A stretch of 64,000 nt of DNA, from NCBI GenBank assembly GCA_965204235.1, contig OZ241979.1:2914001-2978000 (forward strand). Reading direction: 5' to 3'. The notes under the pieces are model-generated. The model did not search any database and was not told the origin of the DNA. It saw nothing but the letters and a program-made list of their open reading frames with translations. This DNA is from JAJDTQ01 sp965204235. Its GTDB lineage: Bacteria > Desulfobacterota > Binatia > UBA9968 > JAJDTQ01. A program made the translations under genes and the position numbers. Shown one piece after another: positions 50,327 through 58,076 of the stretch (position 1 is its first letter; the number at the start of each line of letters is the position of its first letter).

Positions 50327-51466
50327 CTATCGCGCCCATTCACGCGCTTGCGCCCGCATTTCGTCCCGGGGGAGCCGTAGTATCTCCGCGGCGCGTCCTA
50401 GTGAAATGCGTTGCCGTTCCAGCGCACGACGCACGAGCCGCGACAGACGGTCGCCAACGAAGTCGTGCGGGGTGAGGCCCGCGGGTTCCCCTGACCGACT
50501 CCAGTTCCAGGCGAACTCGCTTTTCCCCAACGCCTCGGGTTCATCGGTCTTGCGAAGCGTCTTGCCGAACCGGTCACGGTGCTGGCGTTGCAGGGCGCGC
50601 CAGACGTCCGGGGTCTCACGGCCCGACTCCACCAGCCGGTAGAGCACGGTCTTGTAGCTCACCCGGAACATGCGCTTGACCTTGAGGACGCGGGTCAGCA
50701 GCGGGTGTCCGAACGTCGCGTCCCATTCCTCGGCAAACGCGGCTTCCGGCATCAGGAACTCGCTGGCGAAGGCGTCGGCGTCGTGTTCCGCCTGTACGGG
50801 AAGCTCGGTGGCGTCACGCCGGTATTCGGAGGGGTGCAGCAACAGATGGCCGAGTTCGTGCGCCGCGGTGAAGATCCAGCGTTCGACCGAAATCCGGTCC
50901 CAGGTGTTGACGACCACCGCCGGACCTCCGTCGCTCATGCCGACGCTCAGCCCGAAGAAGGAATCCCGGTTGGTCTCCAGGAGGAGGAGCTTGACGCCGT
51001 TGTCTTCGAGCAGACGGCAAACGTCGCGGACAGGCTCTCCGGGTCCGAGCCCGACCGACCGGCGAGCAGCCTGTGCCACCGCCACGGGACCGCGGTTGCG
51101 GTCCGCACGGGCCGCCTTCCCGAACCGGAACGCGGCCCGCTCGTTCAGGGCGCCCTCGAGTTCGGTATAGGCGTCGAGCCACTTCGAGACTTCCGCCAAG
51201 ATCTGTTCCCGCGCGTGGACCCGTGCCCGGGCGCGGAAGCGGACGCTTTCGAGAGGCCGGACGGGGGTGACGAGGTCGCCCACCGGGACTGCGAGCGCCT
51301 TCGCCAGGGCGTCGAGGGTACGCGCTCGCGGGATGACTGCGCCACGCTCGATCTTTCCGAGGGCTACCCTTGAGAGGCCGGCCTTGGCGGCAAGGTCGTC
51401 CTGGGTCAGTTCCCGGTCCAACCGAAGTCGGGCGAGGTTTGCGGCAATGGTTGTCTCGTCCGCCAT
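50327..51466 (-). CDS. XRE-family HTH regulator with ImmA/IrrE metallopeptidase domain (copy 2), divergent from cas13a
   Basis: This 379-residue protein has an XRE HTH at residues about 8-60 (LRLDRELTQDDLAAKAGLSRVALGKIERG). The ImmA/IrrE domain has TAAHELGHLLLHPSEYRRD near residue 200 and FASEFLMPE near 230. The C-terminal helical part ends with SLGRAAEILRLPRDEM. The ATG at 51466 has AGGA upstream. A longer ORF upstream overlaps cas13a and is spurious. It shares a 171-bp upstream region with cas13a, so it may repress or sense for the CRISPR effector. It is only distantly similar to copy 1. Confidence 0.87.
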   Translation of the reverse strand: MADETTIAANLARLRLDRELTQDDLAAKAGLSRVALGKIERGAVIPRARTLDALAKALAVPVGDLVTPVRPLESVRFRARARVHAREQILAEVSKWLDAYTELEGALNERAAFRFGKAARADRNRGPVAVAQAARRSVGLGPGEPVRDVCRLLEDNGVKLLLLETNRDSFFGLSVGMSDGGPAVVVNTWDRISVERWIFTAAHELGHLLLHPSEYRRDATELPVQAEHDADAFASEFLMPEAAFAEEWDATFGHPLLTRVLKVKRMFRVSYKTVLYRLVESGRETPDVWRALQRQHRDRFGKTLRKTDEPEALGKSEFAWNWSRSGEPAGLTPHDFVGDRLSRLVRRALERQRISLGRAAEILRLPRDEMRAQAREWAR

Positions 51467-51637
51467 GGTCCGATCCTGCCCCCCCCTTGACATGGGCGAA
51501 TCGATGATTATCTTTAACACAATAAGTGGTGAGTTGACAACTTCATTATCCAGGCATACGCTGCTCCCAATCAGGGCAGACGAGTCAGCAGCCATACGGT
51601 AAACCTGAACGGCGGGTGGAAATTTGGGAGAACCGAC
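51467..51637. promoter_or_regulatory. Divergent control region between XRE-ImmA copy 2 and cas13a
   Basis: This AT-richer gap holds TTGACA at 51487 with TATCTT at 51509 (16-base spacer), a fair plus-strand promoter. A second TTGACA at 51534 sits inside the palindrome AGTTGACAACT (51532-51542). The cas13a ribosome-binding site GGGAGAA lies just before its ATG. Operator binding by the adjacent HTH protein is an inference. Confidence 0.5.
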
Positions 51638-54217
51638 ATGCGGATCATCAAGCCATATGGCAGAAGCCACACGAAGTTCGAGACGGGAAGACCCAGGAGG
51701 AAACTTCGCAGAAACCCGACTCGCGACGTCCCGAAGGGCGTCCTGGTTGACGTTGAGGAGTTTGCAGGGAAACACCCCGAGCTCATCATCGCGCAATGGA
51801 TCTCCGCCATCGACAAAATTGCGGCCAAGCCCAGGAACGGGAAGGATCCGACGCGCCAACAGTGGGAGTTCCGCAATAAACTTGGCGAGGCTGCGCTTCG
51901 GTTCCTGACCGAGAAGAAAGGTCTCGACTTTTCTGACGAAGACGGCAGACTCGAAAAACTGTGGTGGTCGAAGGTTCATCCCTATGGCAAGTACGACGAC
52001 AGGATGTCCGGCTGGGAGAGAGGACGGTGGTACACGCGCTTTGCAGGAGACGTGGAAGTGTCGGCGGTCGATCCCGCTGACATCGTGGCGAAGGTCCACG
52101 AGCATCTTCACGAACGGGAATACCGGATAAAACCGGGCAGACCGGACAAGCGCCGGAGCCGGATAGCGGGCAGGGCCGAGGGCATTGCCAAGAGCGTGCC
52201 GGCGCAGTTGTTGCGGTTTCCGGACGGAGGCCATCCCTGGTCGGAACACGAAGAGGCAAAGTACAAGAAGGCCGGCGACGTTGCGACCGAGATACGCCGA
52301 AAGGCCATGGCGTGGGAGCAAAGCGAAAGAAGCCGCGGCGCGTTCTCGATCCGGGATGTCGCGCCGATTCTGTACGACCAGTACGGCAAACTATTCAGGG
52401 ATGGAGAGAGGACCCTTCCCGTTGCCGAGGCCCGCGAGAGGTTTCCCGGTTTATTCGAGCTTCATGGGGCCGTCAAGGACACCTACGCCCGCGTCCTCAA
52501 GAACCATAGAAGCCTCAAGGGCAAGAAAGGGAGGTCCGTGGCCCATGTCCTTCCCTCCGGCATGGGAAGCCTGTTCCGTCTGGTCGAAGCCAAGTCGGAC
52601 AACCGCGATCTCAATGCCCTCGTGCGTCTGGGCAAGGTCATCCACTACGAGTCTGCGCCGCGGTCCGATGAGGATACGCCAAGCCACGCGGTCGCCAACT
52701 GGCCCGAGGACGTGGCGGGCAGCCGATACCGAACCAGCGAGGGCCAAGCGGAGATCAAGCGCACCGAAGCTTTCGTGCGCGTATGGTGCAACACCATCGC
52801 GTTGGCCGCCCGGACGCTGAAGGACTGGGCGGACCCGGACGGAAAGATCCGCGGTGACATCTTGTTGAAGGTAGAAGATGCGACCGGCGGGCAATTCAAC
52901 GCGGCTGCCTACGATGAAAAGTTGCCTTTCCTGTTCGGCAACCAGTCACCTCGGTTTGCGAGCCGGCAGGATGGCTTCCGAAGTGGAGTGCTGCGCTTGG
53001 CTCTGAAGGGATGGGCCGACCTGCGCCACTCTTCGTTTCATTTCAAGGGACGCGGCGGTTTCGTCAAGGTGTTGAAGGCGATGCCCACGGATGCGGAACC
53101 TGCCGTTGTGACCGCTGTGCGCAACTTGCTGGAACAGGACTACGAGGGGCGACGGGAGCGGTTGATCAAGCTCCTCCGGGCCGCCCACGTCGAGCACTAT
53201 TTCGACCAAGAACAGATCGACGCACTCGTCGGCGCCGCGGCCAACGCGAGGGAGCGGCAATCGCCGCTGCCGCGGTTCCGCCGCGTCCTGGACCGTGCGA
53301 AGAACGCCTGGAACCGCAAACCCTACGTCTTGCACCTGCCGCCGCCCGACAACCGGAGCGAACTCAAAAAGCCGGGCCGACATTGCCGCTACGTTGCCGT
53401 AAAGACCCTGTACGAACGAGCCTTTCCCGCGTGGTTGGAAGAACGACCGGCTGCAACTCTGAACGAATGGATCGATCTCGCGGTTCGACGTACAAACAAG
53501 GAGGCGCAATTCATCAACAAGGATGAGTTGGCCGTTGCCAGGGCGGCGGACTTGATTCACCTGGACCAAGAGGATGGAGTCTCCGATTTCCTCGACCGCT
53601 TGTCTGCTGCGACGGCAACCGAGTTTCGGGTCCAACGCGGCTACGACAGCGACGCGGACAATGCGCGCAAACAGGCCAAGTACCTGGACGATCTGCGGTG
53701 CGACGTGGTGGGGCAGGCGTTCGAGGAGTACCTGAAGACCGCCAAGTTGTCCTGGGTGTTGCGTGATCTGGGTGACGGAGCGCTCCAGGAGAAGGAGTGC
53801 AGCAGTCTGGAGGACGTTCCGCAACCGGCGTCGGAGCCGGCCCAGGAGAAGCCGGAGGATTGGGAGGCCGTTCTGTACTTCATGCTCCATCTCGTGCCGG
53901 TGGACGCGGTCGGCCGTTTGCAGCACCAGCTTCGCAAGTGGTCCATCCTCGAAAAGAAGGCGGCCGCGGGACTCGAAGGGCAGCCGTCTGCTCTGGCCGA
54001 CTCCGCAGGACGAATCTTCGGCCTCTACCTTGACATGCACGACGCCAAGTTCGAGGGCGGCGAAGGCATGATCGGCGCCGAGGCCCTCAAGGGTCTGTTC
54101 GAGACCGATGAGGGGTTCTCCAAGGCGCTTCCCGATCAGCCGGGCCTGGACGCCGGCCGGCATGTGCCCTGCGCGGCCTGCGGGAGATCCTGCGTTTCGG
54201 CTGTCTCCAACCGTTGA
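51638..54217 (+). CDS. cas13a: Cas13a (type VI-A effector), N-terminal part with HEPN1, ends at a frameshift
   Basis: This ORF of 859 codons encodes most of an RNA-guided RNase. The first HEPN catalytic motif RxxxxH is LRHSSFH (R463, H468), followed by FKGRGGF. Other stretches that I recall as conserved with the Rhodobacter capsulatus Cas13a are QWISAIDKI near residue 53, TEFRVQRGYDSDADNARKQA near 660 and LHQLRKW-like LQHQLRKW near 765. From about 54112 on, the -1 frame becomes open. The protein-like sequence there (RGLREILRFGCLQPL) continues in that frame, while this frame gives an unlikely Cys/Arg-rich tail. A restored chain would be about 1191 residues, normal for Cas13a. Repressor-type XRE-ImmA gene copy 2 is divergent from it. 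The base composition is less GC-rich than the flanks. Confidence 0.93.
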   Translation: MRIIKPYGRSHTKFETGRPRRKLRRNPTRDVPKGVLVDVEEFAGKHPELIIAQWISAIDKIAAKPRNGKDPTRQQWEFRNKLGEAALRFLTEKKGLDFSDEDGRLEKLWWSKVHPYGKYDDRMSGWERGRWYTRFAGDVEVSAVDPADIVAKVHEHLHEREYRIKPGRPDKRRSRIAGRAEGIAKSVPAQLLRFPDGGHPWSEHEEAKYKKAGDVATEIRRKAMAWEQSERSRGAFSIRDVAPILYDQYGKLFRDGERTLPVAEARERFPGLFELHGAVKDTYARVLKNHRSLKGKKGRSVAHVLPSGMGSLFRLVEAKSDNRDLNALVRLGKVIHYESAPRSDEDTPSHAVANWPEDVAGSRYRTSEGQAEIKRTEAFVRVWCNTIALAARTLKDWADPDGKIRGDILLKVEDATGGQFNAAAYDEKLPFLFGNQSPRFASRQDGFRSGVLRLALKGWADLRHSSFHFKGRGGFVKVLKAMPTDAEPAVVTAVRNLLEQDYEGRRERLIKLLRAAHVEHYFDQEQIDALVGAAANARERQSPLPRFRRVLDRAKNAWNRKPYVLHLPPPDNRSELKKPGRHCRYVAVKTLYERAFPAWLEERPAATLNEWIDLAVRRTNKEAQFINKDELAVARAADLIHLDQEDGVSDFLDRLSAATATEFRVQRGYDSDADNARKQAKYLDDLRCDVVGQAFEEYLKTAKLSWVLRDLGDGALQEKECSSLEDVPQPASEPAQEKPEDWEAVLYFMLHLVPVDAVGRLQHQLRKWSILEKKAAAGLEGQPSALADSAGRIFGLYLDMHDAKFEGGEGMIGAEALKGLFETDEGFSKALPDQPGLDAGRHVPCAACGRSCVSAVSNR

Positions 54218-54219
54218 TG
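54112..54219 (+). other. Frameshift site in cas13a with overlapping stop-start TGATG
   Basis: The upstream frame is open to TGA at 54215-54217. The -1 frame is open from 54112 onward and carries the homologous sequence from about 54166. One base missing in or near 54112-54165 explains it. No slippery heptamer of the X-XXY-YYZ kind is seen. The stop TGA overlaps an ATG at 54217 (TGATG), which could allow reinitiation, but no ribosome-binding site stands at normal distance (GGGAG is about 30 bases upstream). Confidence 0.75.
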
Positions 54220-55212
54220 GGGATCTTCCGGGAACATGGCGTCAAAACCGTGGAAGTGGATGAATTGGCCGCTTGGGAAGACGTGTCGAACGCCGATTCA
54301 CGTATCGCCGTCCGGCAGAAGGAACGCGAAGATCTCCATGAGAAATGCATCAAGAACAAGAGGCCTTCCGACCGGGACAAGATAGCCTACTGCAAGGCCC
54401 TCGCCGACGTGGCCCGCCATCGGTATCTCGCCGCTCACGTCCGACTCAGCAACCATGCGCGTCTGCATAGGCTGTTGATGGAGGTTCTCGGGCGGTTGGT
54501 CGATTACGCCGGGTTGTGGGAGCGCGATCTGTACTTCAGCACGTTGGCGCTCATGTGGCTTCGGAAAAAGAAGCCTCAAGAAGTTTTCGACGACGAGGGG
54601 CTTGACTTTCTGAAGAAGGGTGAGGTCGTCAAAGCTGTCGGAAGACTTGAGGGTGCAGGCGACGACGGGAAGGCGGTTGTCGAACAACTGAAAAGACTGT
54701 TCGGAAAGGATCTCGTGGACAGGAGTTTCTCTCCGGATGGCGAACGCCGTGTTGTCTCCGTTCGCAATGACCTGATGCACTTCAACATGTTGCACGGCCA
54801 GAATCCGGTTCTCAACCTGACCGAAACCGTCAACGACGCACGTCATCTCATGTCCTACGACCGCAAACTGAAGAACGCGGTCTCCCAATCGATCAAGGAA
54901 ATGGTGGCGCGGGAAGGCCTTGACCTGACCTGGGAGATGCGGGGGCATCGGCTCGGAGGTGCGGAGATCAGGGTGCGGCAGGCCGTTCACTTGAAGAACA
55001 GCAAGATCAAGGAAAACCTGCACGGCGAGCAGTTTGTCAAGATGGTTGCGTCGTTGTTCTGCGGCGAACAGAAGCCTTCAGAGGATGACGTTCTCTCGAT
55101 CGACCCGGACAAGATCGAATGGAGCCAACGACACGGACAGAAGGCGAAAGGAGGACGACAAACCAGGGGGAATCGAAGAGAGGACCATAGGAGCAAGAGC
55201 CGTTTTTCGTAG
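54217..55212 (+). CDS. cas13a: Cas13a C-terminal part with HEPN2
   Basis: This ORF of 331 codons carries the second HEPN motif RNDLMHFN (Arg at base 54763, His at 54778; residues about 1043 and 1048 of the restored chain). The spacing of the two HEPN motifs (about 463 and 1043) matches Cas13a and not Cas13b, whose HEPN sites are at the two termini. LHEKCIKNK, HARLHRLLMEVLGRLVDYAG and MSYDRKLKNAV match the R. capsulatus type as I remember it. The end is Lys/Arg-rich, and the S1-like tail that I recall in R. capsulatus is absent. It may be made as a separate polypeptide from ATG 54217, or only as part of a frame-restored protein. Confidence 0.9.
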   Translation: MGIFREHGVKTVEVDELAAWEDVSNADSRIAVRQKEREDLHEKCIKNKRPSDRDKIAYCKALADVARHRYLAAHVRLSNHARLHRLLMEVLGRLVDYAGLWERDLYFSTLALMWLRKKKPQEVFDDEGLDFLKKGEVVKAVGRLEGAGDDGKAVVEQLKRLFGKDLVDRSFSPDGERRVVSVRNDLMHFNMLHGQNPVLNLTETVNDARHLMSYDRKLKNAVSQSIKEMVAREGLDLTWEMRGHRLGGAEIRVRQAVHLKNSKIKENLHGEQFVKMVASLFCGEQKPSEDDVLSIDPDKIEWSQRHGQKAKGGRQTRGNRREDHRSKSRFS

Positions 55213-55260
55213 CGGTCAAGATTGTTTGCTGCGCTACGCCAAGCACTTGCGTCATTGCCG
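55213..55260 (+). promoter_or_regulatory. Short leader between cas13a and the CRISPR array
   Basis: Only 48 bases separate the cas13a stop from the first repeat. No convincing -35/-10 pair is visible, so the array may be co-transcribed with cas13a or driven from within the gene end. The degenerate repeat at the far end shows that this is the leader side. Confidence 0.45.
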
Positions 55261-56549
55261 GTTCGAGATGACTCCCAAATGAAGGGAGACTGCACCCCAG
55301 GCCGTGTACCAGGCCGCGCCGCGGATGTTCGAGATGACTCCCAAATGAAGGGAGACTGCACCCTGGAAGACGTGGTACACGAACCGCTGGCGGTTCGAGA
55401 TGACTCCCAAATGAAGGGAGACTGCACCCCGCGAGGGGAACATCATGCTCAGCGGCCAGTTCGAGATGACTCCCAAATGAAGGGAGACTGCACCGGCGCA
55501 GGGGCTTCATCATTCGCCGTTGAGTTCGAGATGACTCCCAAATGAAGGGAGACTGCACCCTCGGACATGACGCAGTGCGTCGGTGGGATGTTCGAGATGA
55601 CTCCCAAATGAAGGGAGACTGCACCTCGCGCAGTTTATTGAGCGCAACCTTATACGTTCGAGATGACTCCCAAATGAAGGGAGACTGCACCTCGCTGAAC
55701 AGCAACCAACGCAACCTCTTGGTTCGAGATGACTCCCAAATGAAGGGAGACTGCACCTGCACACCCAGCTCGGCGGCTCGCAGCTTGGTTCGAGATGACT
55801 CCCAAATGAAGGGAGACTGCACCGATACTGCCCTCATACATTCGCCGCACGTCGTTCGAGATGACTCCCAAATGAAGGGAGACTGCACCGGTCGTTGCGT
55901 TGATCGTGCCCGCGATGTCGGTTCGAGATGACTCCCAAATGAAGGGAGACTGCACCAACCCCGGGGGGAGGGTCCTGAGTTGCACTGTTCGAGATGACTC
56001 CCAAATGAAGGGAGACTGCACCCCAGGCGGCGGTCAAAAACGGGATCTCCAAGTTCGAGATGACTCCCAAATGAAGGGAGACTGCACCTCGCGCTTGGCC
56101 TTACGCTCCCTCTCGATGTTCGAGATGACTCCCAAATGAAGGGAGACTGCACCATCACGGCGCCGGCAACGCCAGCACCGGGAGTTCGAGATGACTCCCA
56201 AATGAAGGGAGACTGCACCAGACCTCGGACGATACAACAATACCGTCAAGTTCGAGATGACTCCCAAATGAAGGGAGACTGCACCACTGAGAGCGACAAT
56301 CCAACAGCGCAACAGGTTCGAGATGACTCCCAAATGAAGGGAGACTGCACCGGATGCGGCACCGGATGTTTCCGCTCGTTTGTTCGAGATGACTCCCAAA
56401 TGAAGGGAGACTGCACCCGGAAACTCGTAGTACGCGTTCGCGTCCACGTTCGAGATGACTCCCAAATGAAGGGAGACTGCACCCCGCCCCTGATGCACCC
56501 CCCAGCAGTACGCGTTCGAGATGACTCCCAAATGAAGGGAAAGTCGGCT
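55261..56549 (+). CRISPR. Type VI-A CRISPR array: 20 repeats of 36 bp, 19 spacers
   Basis: Nineteen identical 36-bp repeats start at 55261 and recur about every 66 bp. A twentieth at 56514 loses its last nine bases. Spacers are 29-31 bp, mostly 30, and all differ. Each repeat begins GTTCGAGATGA. Its stem is CTCCC (positions 12-16) with GGGAG (24-28), the loop is AAATGAA, and the 3' tail is ACTGCACC (29-36). That is the Cas13a layout (short stem, A-rich loop, 3' tail next to the spacer), comparable with the Leptotrichia wadei repeat that I recall (CCCC, AAAAACGAA, GGGG, ACTAAAAC). It implies transcription on the plus strand, as for cas13a. No cas1, cas2 or tracrRNA is seen. Confidence 0.97.
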
Positions 56550-56803
56550 ACGGCGGGGATCATCCGCGGCAGAACAACGACGTTCGACAAAGTGCGAGCG
56601 CCGCGGCCTCTGTCGTTCGCGGTATAGTGAGGGTAAGGTTACGGGTGGAAGGTGAGGGAAGGGACGTAGATCGAATGGATCACTGCGCTCGGAGATGCGA
56701 CGACCTTCGCCATTCTCTCTCCGTTCGGGCTGATTCGGTTCGTGGGCAGGCTTGTAGGCTGACGAGGCTTGGAAAGCCGGAATGTCAACCTACTTTCGGC
56801 GGG
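56550..56803. other. Gap between CRISPR array and hsdS
   Basis: This holds no convincing gene. The hsdS stop lies at its right edge and no terminator hairpin was recognised. Confidence 0.4.
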
Positions 56804-57664
56804 CTACAGAGCAGAGTGGACGTCGTCTGGCTCCAACGCCTCGTACAGCAAGGCGTCAAGCAGATGGCGGCGTGTGTCGTCACCAGTGGCAAGGCGTGCC
56901 TCCAGCCGGTCGCACAACCCCATCAGTTCATCGACCTTGGCGACGATGCGGCGTTGCTCATCGAAAGGCGGGAGGGGAAACGGAGAATGGGCGAAGTATT
57001 CCGCCGGCACCCGCTTTTGACCCGCGGTGCCGGTCATTTTCGGGATACCGGTTTCGATGAAGTAGGGGCTCTTGAGGAAAAGGACGATGAAGTCCGGGTC
57101 AACGAACAGCGGGCGGACGATGTGCAATTCGGTCGTGCCGCTTCCCATTCTGCCGGTCAGGTTACGGAAGACCGTCGATTTGCCATTCTGAAAACACGGC
57201 GTGATTTTCGCCAAACCTACGTCTCCTTCGGCGAAATGAGTGTAGCCTCTTTTGATGTCTGCCCATTGTCGGACTTCATGGCTGCACGTCGCGCCATACT
57301 CGGCGGGAATCATCGGCATCGGGATGAACGACGCCGAAAGGTCGTCTGCCGCCTCGTTCCTCGGGCTCAATAATCCTATCTCCGCTATCTGGCTCCATTG
57401 CCAATTTGGGGGCAATGGAAATGGAGAAGCATCTTCTGTCAATGACGGACTCATCCTTTGTTTTCGGATCTTTCCTGCCTTTTCCAGCCGTTTCTTTTCC
57501 TTTGCAATCCGTTTCAACAACTCCGAAGCAGGTTCATCGTCCGGATCTTGCGGCACGAGCTTGCCCCGTACCGCCAAGTCGAGGATGAACCGCCGCAGCC
57601 GCTGCACGGACTCCGGGGTCTGGATCAGTCGGTCGAAATTGCTGAGCAGTGCCTCGATGCTCAT
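56804..57664 (-). CDS. hsdS: Type I restriction specificity subunit HsdS, single-TRD (half-size)
   Basis: This 286-residue protein has the N-terminal conserved block SIEALLSNFDRLIQTPESVQRLRRFILDLAVRGKLVPQD. One target-recognition domain (about residues 85-235) and one coiled-coil conserved block (FPLPPFDEQRRIVAKVDELMGLCDRLEARL) follow, ending LLDALLYEALEP. Usual HsdS have two recognition domains and exceed 400 residues. The end looks like a genuine HsdS C-terminus, so a deletion between the conserved blocks, or a natural half-subunit that dimerises, is likely. In the second case the recognition site would be palindromic. Confidence 0.85.
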   Translation of the reverse strand: MSIEALLSNFDRLIQTPESVQRLRRFILDLAVRGKLVPQDPDDEPASELLKRIAKEKKRLEKAGKIRKQRMSPSLTEDASPFPLPPNWQWSQIAEIGLLSPRNEAADDLSASFIPMPMIPAEYGATCSHEVRQWADIKRGYTHFAEGDVGLAKITPCFQNGKSTVFRNLTGRMGSGTTELHIVRPLFVDPDFIVLFLKSPYFIETGIPKMTGTAGQKRVPAEYFAHSPFPLPPFDEQRRIVAKVDELMGLCDRLEARLATGDDTRRHLLDALLYEALEPDDVHSAL

Positions 57665-57699
57665 CGCGTCCACGCTTCGGCTGGAATCGCCTTCGAGTC

Positions 57700-57790
57700 T
57701 TTTCCCTGATGGATTCCCGCTTTCGCGGGAATGACGGGGGTGAACGTCTGCGGGAATGACGGAGCGGGCGTCTGCGGGCATGACGAGGTG
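57700..57790. repeat. REP-like repeat of the GGAATGACGG type
   Basis: GGATTCCCGCTTTCGCGGGAATGAC forms a hairpin (57713-57737; arms ATTCCCGC and GCGGGAAT). Two decayed copies of GCGGGAATGACGG follow. This is the very common bacterial intergenic repeat whose translation reads PAKAGIH. It lies between the small ORF and hsdS, upstream of the hsdS start. Confidence 0.75.
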
Positions 57791-57823
57791 GGGGTCCGCG
57801 CCGCCAAACCGAGGACGGGACGG

Positions 57824-58012
57824 TCAGGTTGCCGGTGGTTCTCTCTCATCGGAATCCTTTGCGGTCTCGATCAGCCGATTCCGGTACTGCTTCTGCATTT
57901 CCATGTAGAAGGCCACCAACCGCGCGGGATCATGACCGAAACGGGCGGAGATGCTGTGCCGCACTTCCCGGATCTCGTCGATGACCGGGTCAGTCGGGTT
58001 CTGTTTCACCAT
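57824..58012 (-). CDS. Small conserved protein within the type I RM operon
   Basis: This protein of about 62 residues reads DPVIDEIREVRHSISARFGHDPARLVAFYMEMQKQYRNRLI. I recall similar short proteins beside hsdM or toxin-antitoxin genes, annotated hypothetical. GGAGGG stands directly before ATG 58012, so the adjacent GTG 58009 may be the true start. It is encoded between hsdM and hsdS on the same strand. Function unknown. Confidence 0.6.
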   Translation of the reverse strand: MVKQNPTDPVIDEIREVRHSISARFGHDPARLVAFYMEMQKQYRNRLIETAKDSDEREPPAT

Positions 58013-58076
58013 TCCCTCCAAAGGGTTCCGGCGGGGTCCCCAAAGTAGGCACAAAAGGACCGAACAAGGCAAGCCT

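Noticed and set aside
50327..52321. A 664-codon form of XRE-ImmA copy 2 overlapping cas13a
   Set aside because: The HTH domain begins at 51466 with a ribosome-binding site. The extension is antisense to cas13a and not protein-like.
54112..54219. Programmed -1 frameshifting in cas13a
   Set aside because: No slippery heptamer was seen in the correct phase. I keep only simple mutation, sequencing error or reinitiation as explanations.
51638..55212. Assignment of the effector to Cas13b, Cas13c or Cas13d
   Set aside because: HEPN motif spacing (about 463 and 1043), length and the repeat with its tail next to the spacer fit Cas13a. Cas13b has terminal HEPN sites and a repeat 3' of the spacer, and Cas13d is much shorter.
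55037..56627. Several open frames across the CRISPR array on both strands, including one of 393 codons
   Set aside because: They arise because the repeat has no stop codon in those frames and the 66-bp period is a multiple of three. They are not genes.
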